Of a stretch of DNA of 64,000 bases, positions 1 through 19,510 are shown one piece after another. Made by a program: the position numbers and the translations under genes. The notes under the pieces were generated by a model, which worked only from the letters and a program-made list of their open reading frames with translations, searched no databases and had not been told where the DNA came from. The first letter of the stretch is position 1. Each line of letters begins with the position of its first letter. Origin of the DNA: Isoetes taiwanensis. Taxonomy: Eukaryota > Streptophyta > Lycopodiopsida > Isoetales > Isoetaceae. The DNA lies in contig JAJEKV010000321.1 in assembly GCA_021234155.1 (NCBI GenBank), forward strand, positions 250,001 to 314,000, given 5' to 3'.

Positions 1-74
1 ATTTTCTTAAGGCCAAAACTGGCCGTGAATCCTTGACCTAGCATTTTCTATTGTTCTGATTTTCCATTGCCTTA

Positions 75-278
75 GATCAGGAGGAGAAAATGATAAAGGA
101 AAATGATCAGGAGGAGGTACTGGCTGATTTACTCAGACGTTTCTTTGTTGATTCTCTGGAATATGTAATTTTCCAGCAGTTCACTGCATCGGAGGCATAC
201 CTCGTTCCTTATCTGACTAACAACGAACACTTCAGTGATGACGAGGTATTTGCCCATCTGTATTCTGCTAAAACATAG
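75..278 (+). CDS. possible terminal exon, unrecognised protein
   Basis: An open frame follows a pyrimidine-rich stretch ending in CCTTAG, a plausible 3' splice site, and ends at a TAG stop. It would encode the last 66 or so residues of a protein whose earlier exons lie left of the window. The peptide is acidic at its start (repeated QEE) and rich in Phe and Tyr. I do not recognise a family. An intron acceptor next to an open frame can occur by chance at this length, so this is only a candidate exon. Confidence 0.2.
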   Translation, partial: DQEEKMIKENDQEEVLADLLRRFFVDSLEYVIFQQFTASEAYLVPYLTNNEHFSDDEVFAHLYSAKT

Positions 279-2100
279 TTCTAGTAATTTTTCTGTCTCT
301 TTTCTTTCTTATGTTCGTGGTCAGCAGCATTGATCTTCGCTCTTTAAGATAAAGACAAAAATTATTGGCCTTAAGAAAGAAAGATTAATATCTTTCAATG
401 CTTCAAGATTTACGAGTTGTAGGCTGATCTTGGAGTTGAAAATGGATTCTAAACTACCTTTAAGATTCATATATGCTTTTATTTACTTGATGTTTGGATT
501 CTTAGAAGATATTCTCTTTTGCACGAACTGTGGCCAATCTGCTTATTCTTTGTCGTATCAGGGCATCAACTCCTTTCCATGGCCATAGCCATTCTGTGAG
601 TCTATGCCATCTGCGTTTTTATGGCCTTCTCACATAACAGATGGGATTGGCAGTTCTTATGTAAGTTCTTCTGATGCTTTTGTCTTGCGTGATAAGTGTA
701 TTTTCCTATGAAGGAAAAATAATCCAGGTGCAGCTATGGTCTAATATGGTCGTCAGCATCAACTAATAACAGCTAACAATCAGGTACTTTTTTTGCATGT
801 AAGTTGATAGTAGCGTATGAATTTGTTTTGAATTTCTTTAACTATCATTTGTTGGGGTTATTTCTATTTGTCTTGTGAATACCTGGAGCTTTTTCTCATT
901 ATTTTTTCCTGATGCAGCTCACGAGTTCATGATTTGAATTTGTCTAGCTTCTAATTTTCCGCTTTCATGATTTGGCAAGTAGATGCACGCTTCATTTGTT
1001 TTGTCTATTTTGTTGATGGATCTGCATGATGTTCAACAGGTGTGATTTCGTGTCAGGAGATACGTTCTTAGAAATTTGTAATTTCAACTAAATTTTGGTG
1101 TTCATCTTTTTCCGTAAACGTATGCAGATATCAAAACACTATGAGATGTTTTATAGCACTTCGCTATAGCTGAAAGCAGACATTGGCATGGATGTAGGCA
1201 GTTGGGATAGCCTTTGATATAAGGTATGGGGTTTTACTTTGATATCTCACATTCTTCTTTTTGATAGGCTGAGCTTTTAGCATCCCTGGTTACGGCAATG
1301 CGCTTGTGCTTTGCACAACTTGTTGCATTTACCCAGCATTTCAAGGTTTTGTATGTTTGCCATTTGCTCCTAGTTTGTTTTTAGTTTTTGCCATTTGGTG
1401 ATTTGGTTTCCTCTGTTGTTGTTTCTCTCTCTGCCAGGGCTTTCTTTTTGGTCAGATTTGCAATTACTGACCCAAAAATCAAAGCTCCTTCATGTTGAAG
1501 TATTCAGAATGTGTGTTTTTGGAGAAGCAAGCTCATTTAACCGTAGCATACATAATTTATCAGTTCATACGTTCACATTGCTACTAGCTATAATGACACG
1601 ATGACACCAATAATTTACCATTTTTTCAAAGCTTGTGATTTTGCATTGCAGTTCTGCAGTCCATGGATGCCGAAGCTCGAAAGAACTTGACTGCAATAAA
1701 ACTGTGGAAAAAGGCTGCACAATTTGCAATTAAAATTGTAGATCAATAGCGCAACTCATTCAAGGTTGTTTTCTCATGCCACTTGATATTTCATTCTAGC
1801 CAACAAGGGAAATTGGACCTATGCTTTCCTTATGCATTGGTTAAGAGGAGAATTCTAGTGCTTATGGATGTTCTTGCAAATGCTAGATCGAATTGTTGCA
1901 CCATGTGAAAAAAACCCTTCTTTTTATTTGGTAGAGCACATCATTATGATGGCACAAAAATCCAGCTTTTATGTGGTTATGCTTTGTTAGTTCTAGATTG
2001 TCTGTCTGCTTGTTTGCTAATACAGACCTGGATTCAGTTGTTAAATCAGAAATTTGTGGATGCCCAAGACCATTCCGGACAAGCACGTTTCATGTAAATC
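279..2100. other. no gene recognised
   Basis: AT-rich sequence with many short T-rich and stop-rich stretches. It reads like intron, UTR or old intergenic DNA. It could be the 5' leader and introns of the OBG-like fragment that follows. A short frame near 1663-1749 lacks family resemblance. I see no repeat, RNA gene or mobile-element end here. Confidence 0.4.
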
Positions 2101-2467
2101 TTGGAGGCATTATGTTCAGACAGAAAGCAGTTGCTTCATATGCTAAGAAAGAAGGAGATTCTCTGATTTTAAGTGCCGCTGCAGGAACACAGAATGGTGG
2201 ATAGATTTAGACTCTGTCAAAGGTGGTGATGGTGGAGATGGTTGCACAAGCTTCCGCAAGAGCAGACATGCCCGCCATGGCTATGCTGATGGTAAACTGG
2301 TATTTCTTTTTTTTATTATAATTTTTGCTCTAGCTGCTCTTTCATAAGTGATCTCTTATCCTCAGCACATGAATTACCAATCAGGGGACAATGGAGGTAA
2401 AGGAGGTGATGTCATACTTGTGAGCTCTGATGAACTTTGGAATTTCAGTAATCTGCAGCATCACATG
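2101..2467 (+). pseudogene. OBG-type GTPase, N-terminal Obg-fold fragment (OBGM-like)
   Basis: Two adjoining exons match the glycine-rich Obg fold of the OBG/CgtA GTPases, which act in ribosome assembly. In plants there are mitochondrial and chloroplast forms. Exon 1 reads RMVDRFRL then KGGDGGDGC and ends at a GT donor near 2291. Exon 2 (2385-2467) reads GGKGGDVILV and then an LQHH motif before GTAAGA. The two exons join in phase across the expected glycine-rich turn. A 2-nt shift at about 2215, at a probable CTGG, breaks the frame between RFRL and KGGDGG. The next expected exon (2666-2800) is barely recognisable and contains stops. No G domain (G1-G5 motifs) follows, so the gene is truncated. 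This could be a decayed copy or an exon fragment carried by a mobile element. Confidence 0.6.
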
Positions 2468-2938
2468 GTAAGAATCGTTAATGGTTGCGCCTACTTAATT
2501 TGAGCCCTCATTTGTATACTGGAAAAACTACAATGGATCTTCAGCGAAACATCATAACATTCTCTTGATTTTAATGCTGTTTAGTTAGATCTGGCTTCAA
2601 AGGGTACAACCACTTTTTAATATACCTAGACCAAATTTCGATTATTGGAGGAATTCTTGTTGCAGATCAGTCGTATCCATGCGTCTAATAAGGACATAAG
2701 GATATTTAGTGAAAATTCCTGATTTCAATCGTGAAGGGTTCGCAGATGGAGCAAGTTGATGGAAGAACAGTGCCTTGTATTGACATGCTGATTATATAAC
2801 AGGTTCTGTTGCAGATCCATGATTTTGAATATTTAGTTTACTTTTGCATAAAACTTCTCCATCCATAGAACAAGAACGAATAAATTGTCCTCCTTTTGGA
2901 ATTTCCAAATTGCTATTCTCTTGGATTTAGCCTCGTCA

Positions 2939-3032
2939 TTTGAGACATTGTTGAGGTGCACCAATATATTTGTTTGAGACATTGTTGAGTGGCACCAATA
3001 TATTTGTTTGAGACATTGTTGAGTGGCATCTA
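2939..3032. repeat. 34-bp tandem repeat, about 2.8 copies
   Basis: The string TGAGACATTGTTGAG recurs at 2941, 2975 and 3009. Each time it is followed by a GGCACCAATATATTTG-like tail, giving a 34-bp period. The third unit is cut short. It lies in non-coding DNA downstream of the OBG-like fragment. Replication slippage is the simplest origin. Confidence 0.85.
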
Positions 3033-3826
3033 GACATATCTCTCGCCATGCTGCAAGTTTATCATTTTTGAATTAACTCTAGCATATTTGCTGTACATAC
3101 AACATCTTTTGATGTATTTGTACATTGTGTTTGTATTGTGTAAGTGTACCCCAATATGCCACATGAAAGATATTGATTGCTACCCCAATGTTTCATTGTT
3201 TTGCTAATACCTATATTTATATCTTCGATCGACCCATCCCCCGTTTGCATCTCTGCCCACTGAACTATAGACTAATTTTATGCCCACCCCCCATTTGCAT
3301 CTCTGCCCACACGTGCAAACATTTAGAAACATTTTCACACATCTATTTAACCACACTTCATGTACATTCGTTTTATTTACAAGCTTCGACAATGCCAAAG
3401 CGTTATAAATAAGTAAACTACCATTGTCTTAAAGCAATGACTAATACCCTAAACTCTACACACTCCATTACCCTTTCTAGAGTTGGTACAGTAATGGTGT
3501 AATTCAAGTAAGATGTCATGGAACTCGGCTTAAAATGTAGAGTGTTAAATTATTTTGCACCATGATAAAATGACCTAGGGTAACTAACAAAATTTTCACA
3601 AGTTTCTCCATCAAAAATTGCCCGCACATTTGATCATTATTTGGCCAATATTTTGGGTGGGAGTTTGACTAGAGGTTTGATAGAAATGAGCAAAAAATAA
3701 CCATCAATTTGACCAGATCTTGATAGAGAGTTGATCGCGACTACAACTTTCACTTTAACTTAGGTAGCCTTAATAGAATGCTGGTAACTTAGAAATCTTA
3801 AAGAAATTTGGAAAGTTTATACTTTC
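3033..3826. other. no gene recognised
   Basis: AT-rich intergenic sequence. A CCCATTTGCATCTCTGCCCAC string occurs twice in slightly different form (about 3235 and 3290), suggesting a small local duplication. No coding region is supported. Confidence 0.4.
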
Positions 3827-5837
<2,011 letters not shown>

Positions 5838-6209
5838 TCATGCACTCCAATACATCCGAGATTCTTTTCGCATATATTTCACATGAAGCTGCTCATAAGT
5901 GCCCTTTGGCGAGAGTGTAAGGATCTATAGACAAATAATGCCAATCTTGAGACAATAACAACAAAATGGAATGGAAAAATTTGTAGATAAGATTGGAAGT
6001 TTTACCTCGCGTTTCGACATAATCTTGGGCGGATCTTGGAAGGAAACACTTTTGATTTGATCGAGATGTCGTCTTTCTTTGAAAGCATCTAACCCATAGC
6101 TAAAAGCCTTTGTAAATCCATAGATAAAGCTTAAATTGGCGACCCAAAATCCGATTCTAAAAGGTCTATATCTCGACCAAGCAACCGGAGGAGCATGTTT
6201 TTCCGCCAT
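5838..6209 (-). CDS. small two-exon protein with one predicted membrane segment
   Basis: The minus-strand model has exon 1 at 6209-6006 (ATG start, 68 codons, ends GAG before GTAAAA) and exon 2 at 5924-5838 (after CTATAG, 28 codons plus TGA). The join is in phase, giving 96 residues. I chose the ATG at 6209 because it is the first Met before a conserved-looking block and is preceded by a GC-richer leader. The protein starts MAEKHAPPVAW. It has a hydrophobic aromatic segment at about residues 19-38 (FRIGFWVANLSFIYGF) and a basic, Tyr- and Met-rich end. The size and layout resemble small organelle inner-membrane subunits, but I do not recognise the family. Against this model, exon 2 is short and the splice sites are only moderately strong. 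Confidence 0.4.
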
Positions 6210-9170
<2,961 letters not shown>

Positions 9171-11314
9171 ATGCATTGATTTCAGGACACTGGTTAAACC
9201 AGTGTGAACCTTGGAGATCCATAGTACTATGCATGGTTTCTGCATGCTTTTTGTAAACCTTGTAGTCTAAAGTAACATATGCATAACAATGCATAGTATG
9301 ATAATTCAAAACTGCACTTTATGAAAACTAAGGTTTGGTATTGTTTCAGGAAGGAAACATTAAAGCAAATGACATTACAGTTGATACTGAAGACCAGCAA
9401 GAGAAATTGACAGCAGTAACATCTGAGTGGTACTCGTCTTGGGACCACGAACTGGCTGAAATGGGATATGGATACTCTCGAATCATTCCACCTAATATGG
9501 CAGTCCAGGTTGTTCTTGGCTGCATTTTGAAACCAGAAGTGCACAAATACTTTCTAAAAAGGGAGGCGTTTCTGGAGGATGATGAGATATCAGTTATTAC
9601 TTTTCTCGGCATCAATAACTTGTTTAATTTGGTTAACAAGTTGAATTCTGCTGGGAATGATACAGTAGCTTGTATGAAGCTGATAGATGAGGTGTATAAG
9701 GCTCTTCCTGCAGCACATGAGCAAGCTGAAACCAAAGAGGTACATGACGTACTCACCTTCATTAAATGCTCCACTGCATTAGAGAAGGCCAATCAGTTTA
9801 AAATCAGTAATCCCAGGATCAGAAATAAAAAGCCAAGCAAAGAAAATCCAAAGGAACCAGAACCAGAACCTGTTATGATTAGCAATTGCCTATTCGACAT
9901 GAATATGCTACCCGAAGAAAAACGAAAAGCCATCATGAATACTGGTCCAAAACTGACTGCTCAGGAAATAATTCAGCAGGAAAGCAGCTTACTGGAGGAG
10001 TATAATGTGAAGGCATTGACTCTTTCTAACTGCAACACATGTCCTGTTATGTCAGCCCGCCTTGTGGAACTACATGGGGTGAAGGTAAAACATGCACTTT
10101 GGGATACAAAGAATTTGGGACTGTTGGCACCTATTAGCGTGGAGACATGGAAAAGCCTCTGTAATATTACTGATGCTGAAGTAGAGGAAGCACATAAGGA
10201 TGCTATAAACTTTAACAGAAGGATTGGTAAGGAGCAGGTCCATCTACCATGCAAAAGCACGCTATTTTTTGGTAAAAAGTGCAAGAAAAACAATGGCATA
10301 TGGCTTGGTCAGAAAGGCCATATGGCCAAGAAAAATGAAGAACGAGAACCATTCTATATTGTTAAACTCTGGAGGACATTCTGCCCATTCCTAAAATGCA
10401 AATGTGACAAGTTTGGAAAAAATAAAAATAGAAACAGCAATGAAGAGGTATGCAATGATAATATTACCTGGTATGACCATGCCATATGGTATATCATGAA
10501 TAACACGCACGTGTTATGGCCAAATGATAGCTGCACTAGTAGGTTCTGCAAATTCTATGGCATGATAAACTCAAAACCCATGAGGAAAGGTGCGGTTGCA
10601 TTTCTGGCTTATCTGAAAGTCAGGGAGACTTTGATTGACATGACTCTGAGAATGAGTGAGAACAAGAAAACTGATTTTAAGGCAGTGTTTGGTGACACTA
10701 AACTGGTGGATGTTCTGGAAAGGACAATCAAGCATATCAGTTTCCTTGAGGAATGCCCTCCCTTGGATGCCGATGGTAATACCTACAAAAGTACCTATAA
10801 GAGGAAAGTGGTGATAACTGAGGAGGATGAAGTAAAGATTATCATGCCCCCAAAGCATAACAGGAAAGCTGCTGCTGTTAACACTCCTACTGCCTCTAGT
10901 GGAATTGAACAGGCATACGAAAATGCACCAAACAATGGAGCAGACACTGGACACTCGGTGAACAAAAATCAGGGAGGACACAGCCGTACTGATGGTGTGG
11001 TGCAAACCAAAATCTCCTTTTAAATGATGTAAGTATTTACAAGCATGTCATTCAATAACGTTCTCTTGCAAAGTATGTGAAGTAATTTTGTGAATTTCTA
11101 GCAATGATAGAAAATTATAAGGTGGATAAAACTGTACTGTACTAACAAGAAACATGACCTTTGGTCATATAGTAGCCCCCCTTCTACTGAGGGGCATCTC
11201 AAATTTACGACATACCTTGCCAATCCATGAATGGATGACACTCCAAACATTCATGTCGTTCATACGCATGAATAGTAATTTATGGTACTAACCATTTGTG
11301 AACTGACATAACAG

Positions 11315-13459
11315 GATATAGATAGAAGGCTGGTTAAAAAAGCTGAAGGGAGATGGGCTTTAGTGACTTACAAGGATAAGTCAAAACAAAAATACATACA
11401 TTTTAGGTTCTTCTCCAAGGCTGTAGACAAGATCAAATTTCAGAAGGCTTTTTCTGAGATAATATGCCATAGATTTGGGGAAATGGGACAAAGGATTATG
11501 GAGAAAACCACTTTTGGCTGGTCTTATACAGAATGCCTCAAAAGCATCTTATATAAGCCAAAAACTATCTTTCAAGAAGCTGATGACGTCCCTTGTCCGT
11601 GTGGTAATCCTAACCTGAAGAAATTCATCTCTACAGATATAGGACATATACGAACCACTGACCTATCTATTGTGCACAGTAAAGCTCTTAGGGGTTGGCT
11701 GGCCATAGGGTTAAACCACATCCCGGATAAACCATTTACTCTCTTCAGATTCAAAATGGAGATGGAAAAAACAGTGGATCATTTCTTTGAAGTACATAAG
11801 CATTGCCTTAATGGGCTGTTTGACAGTTCTTTTATATTAAAATCGAAGGTACAGTTATTAGCCAAAATGGTCAAGCTTGCTAGGGAGTTTGTTAGATCAA
11901 ATTCTGCAAAACAAAAGAAATTTCAAATCATTGATGATACGGTAACCAAGAATATTGAGTGGCTAACCAGCAATTTCTACGTCTCGGGCGTGGACAAGGC
12001 TGCAAATAATCCCTGTTTCATCTGCCCGAAACATATTAGGGAACAGGCTCTTCTAAGGTTGTGCAGTGAGGATTTTGTGGAAATTAGCATTGATCCTACC
12101 ATATTAAGATCATCCATATGGGATAGCATACAGGGTTTCCTTGGGGAACATGCCAGTAGCAACCAGAATCTACCGTTTCTACTTGCAATTTATAAAGCAC
12201 ACAAGCAAACTTACAGATGGATCACCAGCGCGTTTGATTCCATATTTTCACAACTGGCAGCATTAGTTGCAGCAGGTTTGAACACTTTTCTTTCAATCTG
12301 GCCAAACATTTGTGAAAACAAGTTGGCTCGAGTTAATTTCTTTAGAAAGGAGAAAATCAGGGCCTTTTGGGTAATTAACTCCGTGTATGATCTAGTGACC
12401 AACTTGCCTGCTAGAATCACGGATGTATTTGTTGCTGACATTACCAGGTGCTACGAGAACATCCCCATAGAGGGGGATGATGGGATCTGCTCCATTCTGA
12501 CATAGATGGCAGCCATGGTATGGAAACATCAAATGACAGTAAACGAGCAATACGGGATGTGGTACAAAATAAAAAATAATGGCGAAATAGTTTTGGAATG
12601 GAAAACAGTGGCACCAACTGGCAAAAGCTGGATTTACATTAAGGAACAAGTCTTTACTAAAATGAATTCTTGGCTTCTCAGAAACTGTTATCTGCAGATG
12701 GGCAATAGAGTATGGCGGCAGACTAGAGGAATCCCTATGGGGTTCTCCTCAAGCCCGGCATGGTGCAATCTATACCTGGCCTGGTCGGAGCTGCAATTCA
12801 TCCTGTATTTAGTGAACAATAACGAACTGGAGGTTGCTGCTGCGTTTGGTAATACATTCAGGTATATTGATGACCTAACCAGCTTAAACAATAAGCACAT
12901 TAGGAGGTATCTGGCCATTGATAGCCAAGAAGCAATGCAACATACCATCTACAATCTCAAGTACCTAACAATTCAAGACGAAACGGTCTACTGGCTGACA
13001 GGCAATAATGGTATACGCAGGGGAAGGAAGATCAACTTTCTGAACCTGTCTATTGAGATAACTGATCCAACAAATGGCATTTATGAGATGTACAGATACG
13101 ATAAGAGGGATAAGTTACCATTTCAAGCATCAAAATTTGGGCATGCCAATGGTTGCAGACCCTACCAGATGGCAAGAAATGTAATCGTGTCACAAATTCT
13201 ACCCTACCTTTATGTACACAACGATCCAGCTAGAGCAGCTGAGGACTTGAACAGTCTGGTACAGTTATTCTGCAGTAAGGGCTTTAAAAGAGACGACATT
13301 TGGCGTACTGTCAACAGAACTCTCACAAAGGGAGTTTTTCCAGGACTCAAGTTCAACCTCACAATCCTGCGTCTAGAACTTAAGAAATACAGGTACTTCC
13401 TTTTGTTCCGTCAGCTTAAACTTCTTAGTACAGTTGGCAGGGGGATCCCTAGAATATAG
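11315..13459 (+). CDS. reverse transcriptase domain protein, PLE/RVT-like, with one in-frame TAG
   Basis: This open exon begins after the acceptor ATAACAG and runs in a single frame to TAG at 13457-13459. The only break is an in-frame TAG at 12503-12505. RT landmarks are an N-terminal PCPCG motif followed by DIGHIRTTDLSIV and an LRGWL stretch, motif A DITRCYENIP (12437), motif B TRGIPMGFSSSP (about 12722) and motif C RYIDDL (YIDD at 12863-12874). The three catalytic Asp residues are therefore present. The set looks closer to Penelope-like, telomerase or cellular RVT-type RTs than to LTR or LINE RTs. No RNase H, APE or GIY-YIG domain is visible. The TAG lies between motifs A and B, where CAG to TAG is a single C-to-T change. 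The gene is therefore a young pseudogene, a readthrough gene or a base-call error. Introns and the lack of element ends fit a host-type RT gene or an intron-bearing PLE. Confidence 0.75.
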
Positions 13460-13523
13460 GGATCCTCTTGTCCTTATAAATTCTAGGGTTCTACTCTGCC
13501 TTCCGGTAGGTGGTAGGATTTAG

Positions 13524-13525
<2 letters not shown>

Positions 13526-13618
<93 letters not shown>

Positions 13619-16158
13619 AGAAATTTAAGCTTTGCGTCCTATGGTGCATGTTAGTTTTAGCATGTTCAAATCATAATATAAGAGTTTCAATCATTACATT
13701 CTAAAAGTAATGTCTTGAGAATACTCTAAATTCATAGATTCTCTAAGATTCTACTGCATTGTTCTCTTGGAGGTTTTTGTGTTATTCCATTAAATTTTAT
13801 AAGATTCCCTCTAGATTCCATTAGATTTAATGGATTCTTCAAGATTCTATGATGATTCCCTTAGATTCTCTTAGATCCCTATAGATTTTATGAAGATTGC
13901 CTTAGGTTGAATACATTATATGAGAATTCAAAGAGATTCTATAAACCATTTCCTTAGATACTCAAAAAGATTTCATCAACATTTTTTTAGATTGCCTTAG
14001 ATTTTATGAAGATTCCTTAGCGTTCCTAAATTTTAGACTTCCTTTAGGCTTGTAAATATTTTTCTAGATTCTGAGCATTTTATGAAGATTTTCTTAGAGT
14101 TAGATTCTCCTAGATTCCTTTATATTCTAGAACTTTTTAGAAATAAGACTTTTGGAACATTCTAAAGAATTTAGAAATCGAGACTTTCAAAATATCCTGG
14201 AACTTTTGGAAGTATTTCCCTAGATTCTCTTACCTTCCCATGGATTCTACATTCTAGAACATTGATAGAACCTTTTAGAACAATTTGAAACTTTCTGGAA
14301 GGAAAAATTCCTCATTTCATATGTTCGCTCATTTTCTAGAATATTTTACATTCATTCTAGAACCTAAAAAGTCACTTTATAGACGTGTTAATTCTATAAA
14401 CTCCTAAGGAAAAGATTAGAATGTTAAACATCATTTTAAAAACATGTATTCAATTCAATTTAAGTATATTTGAAACATAAATTCATTCATAGAAATCATC
14501 TCTAGTGGTTAGAATGGGCATCAGGGGGCAATATCTTGTGAGGTTAAAATCCCCACACAACATAAACATTTTAAATGGGCTTTCCTTAATCAATTGCATT
14601 CAACGTGGGCGTACAGGATCTTGGAACATATTAAAGCTTGAATTGTAGCTATCTTCAAAATCTAAAGCAACATGAACAATAGGATTCTCAAAACATCTTA
14701 GACAAAAGATAACATTTTGAATGCTAAAAAGCAATCAATTACATTATAATTCCCAAAGCCATGTTAGAAGGATTTGTCAAACAAAATATATTAGAGGTTT
14801 TGATGTATCTATAAGAAAGCATATAAGAATGTGATTCCTGTAAACTATAGCTAAGGAATCTCTTCAACTCAAACAATAAACAAAATTATGAAGGTGGGTT
14901 TTATTCTGATCCGAGATCCGAGGCAACTTTGGATTTGGGATTTGTACTCCACGATGGCTTGGGAGTTTGTGCAAAAACATATATGTAAGCTGCATGACAT
15001 GGAGCATAATGTGTTTCGGCGGAAAAAAAGCGAAATCTTGATATATGGCCACTTAATTTGGGACACATTACAAATACATGGCTTTGGATATTATAAAAAC
15101 CTTCCTACGGGGCAGCTCCTTGTTCTTGATCTTGTTATGCACTTTACTAGGACCTTTTCGATGCCTTGTGTATCTAGACAAATAAGAACAACTCATTATT
15201 GGCGGAAAACATGTTGTAGAATAAATCGGCCCCGTTGAATGCTAGAAATACCTTTGGATTCAAAGAAAATTGAGATATGTTGTGTGGGGGAATTTCTCCC
15301 TTGTCATTGGACCCCCATAACTTTAAACACCACTAGACCAAGGATCTATTTATGAACAAATTATGTTTCAAATATACTTAAGGGGATCTAATTGGTTGAT
15401 CTAGAACCAAGTTTAACATAATAATTTTGTTTCAAAAGAGTTCTAGAATCTTTCCGAAGGCATGTAAAAAGTTTGAACATCCTTGATAAGTTCCAAAATT
15501 ATTTTCTACTGAATGTCTAAACTAAACATAGGGAATGTTGTTTTCATAAAGAAAGTTTCAAATTGTTCTAATAGGTTCGGCCCTCTTGATTAGGAATATG
15601 AATCACCTAGGAAATGCTTGAAAAAAAGTTCTAGGATATTTGACCCTTCTTGTGTGGTTTGGAAAAGTCTTAGAATGTTCCGAAAAATTTATTCTAAAAG
15701 TAAATGTAAAGGAATCCGGAGAAAATGACTTGCTAAGAAAATCCTATAAAATGTGATGAATCTAGGAAAATGTTGATGTAAGGGATCGCTTAAAATCTGG
15801 GAACCCTAAGGGAATCTTGAGGAAGCCCTAAGGCAATCTAGGAAAATGTTGATGAAATCTTAGAGTATCTAAGGGAATCTTTGACGAGTTCTTTGAATCT
15901 CATATAATGCATCAAGGGAACCATGATAAAACCTTCATAAAATGAAAGGATCTAAGGGGACGATCAAATCTTGGAGAATCTGAAGAAATCTAATGACAAA
16001 AACTTGAGGAATCTTATAAAATTTAGAGGAATTTAAAACCCTAACCTTGGGGCTAAAGAAACTTTTGAATTTAGCGTGGCATCATCTTTTAGAATGTAGG
16101 GTTACGACAAGAATTGCTCAAATAGGAACATGTCAAATTTAGGGCGTGGTCCATTACT

Positions 16159-16195
<37 letters not shown>
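13526..16195. repeat. large inverted repeat (fold-back) bounded by (TA)n
   Basis: The left arm starts with a TA run (13526-13616) followed by CAAGAAATTTAA and a GGTGCATGTTAG string. It then passes through AGATTCT-rich DNA and a degenerate tRNA-like block (about 14500-14570). The right arm is the reverse complement of the same unit: a tRNA-like box A in inverse orientation at 15330-15340, GGAATCTAAGG-rich DNA at 15700-16060, GGAACATGTCAAATTTAG near 16125, and a closing TA run at 16159-16195. The centre (14880-15240) also carries the CCCAAGCCATC-type string seen at 45246 in the linear unit. The arms are diverged, so the palindrome is imperfect. It separates the RT gene from the second copy of that gene's 5' end. 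Confidence 0.75.
14888..15238 (+). other. central open frame of the inverted repeat, probably not a gene
   Basis: A 116-codon frame spans the middle of the fold-back. Its DNA is related to the TAAACTCCCAAGCCATC repeats at 44995, 45240 and 46675, so the frame is explained by repeat sequence. No domain was recognised. Confidence 0.3.

Positions 16196-19510
<3,315 letters not shown>

Noticed and set aside
9346-9792. Long minus-strand frames opposite RT-gene exon 3 (also 9973-10299 and 10571-11005)
   Set aside because: They mirror the codon pattern of the plus-strand exon, have no domains, and lack starts in a sensible context.
11315-13459. Telomerase reverse transcriptase
   Set aside because: The RT motifs are distantly similar, but I see no TERT-specific T motif or TEN/TRBD-like N-terminus, and exon 3 matches nothing from telomerase. 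The PLE/RVT-like label is safer.
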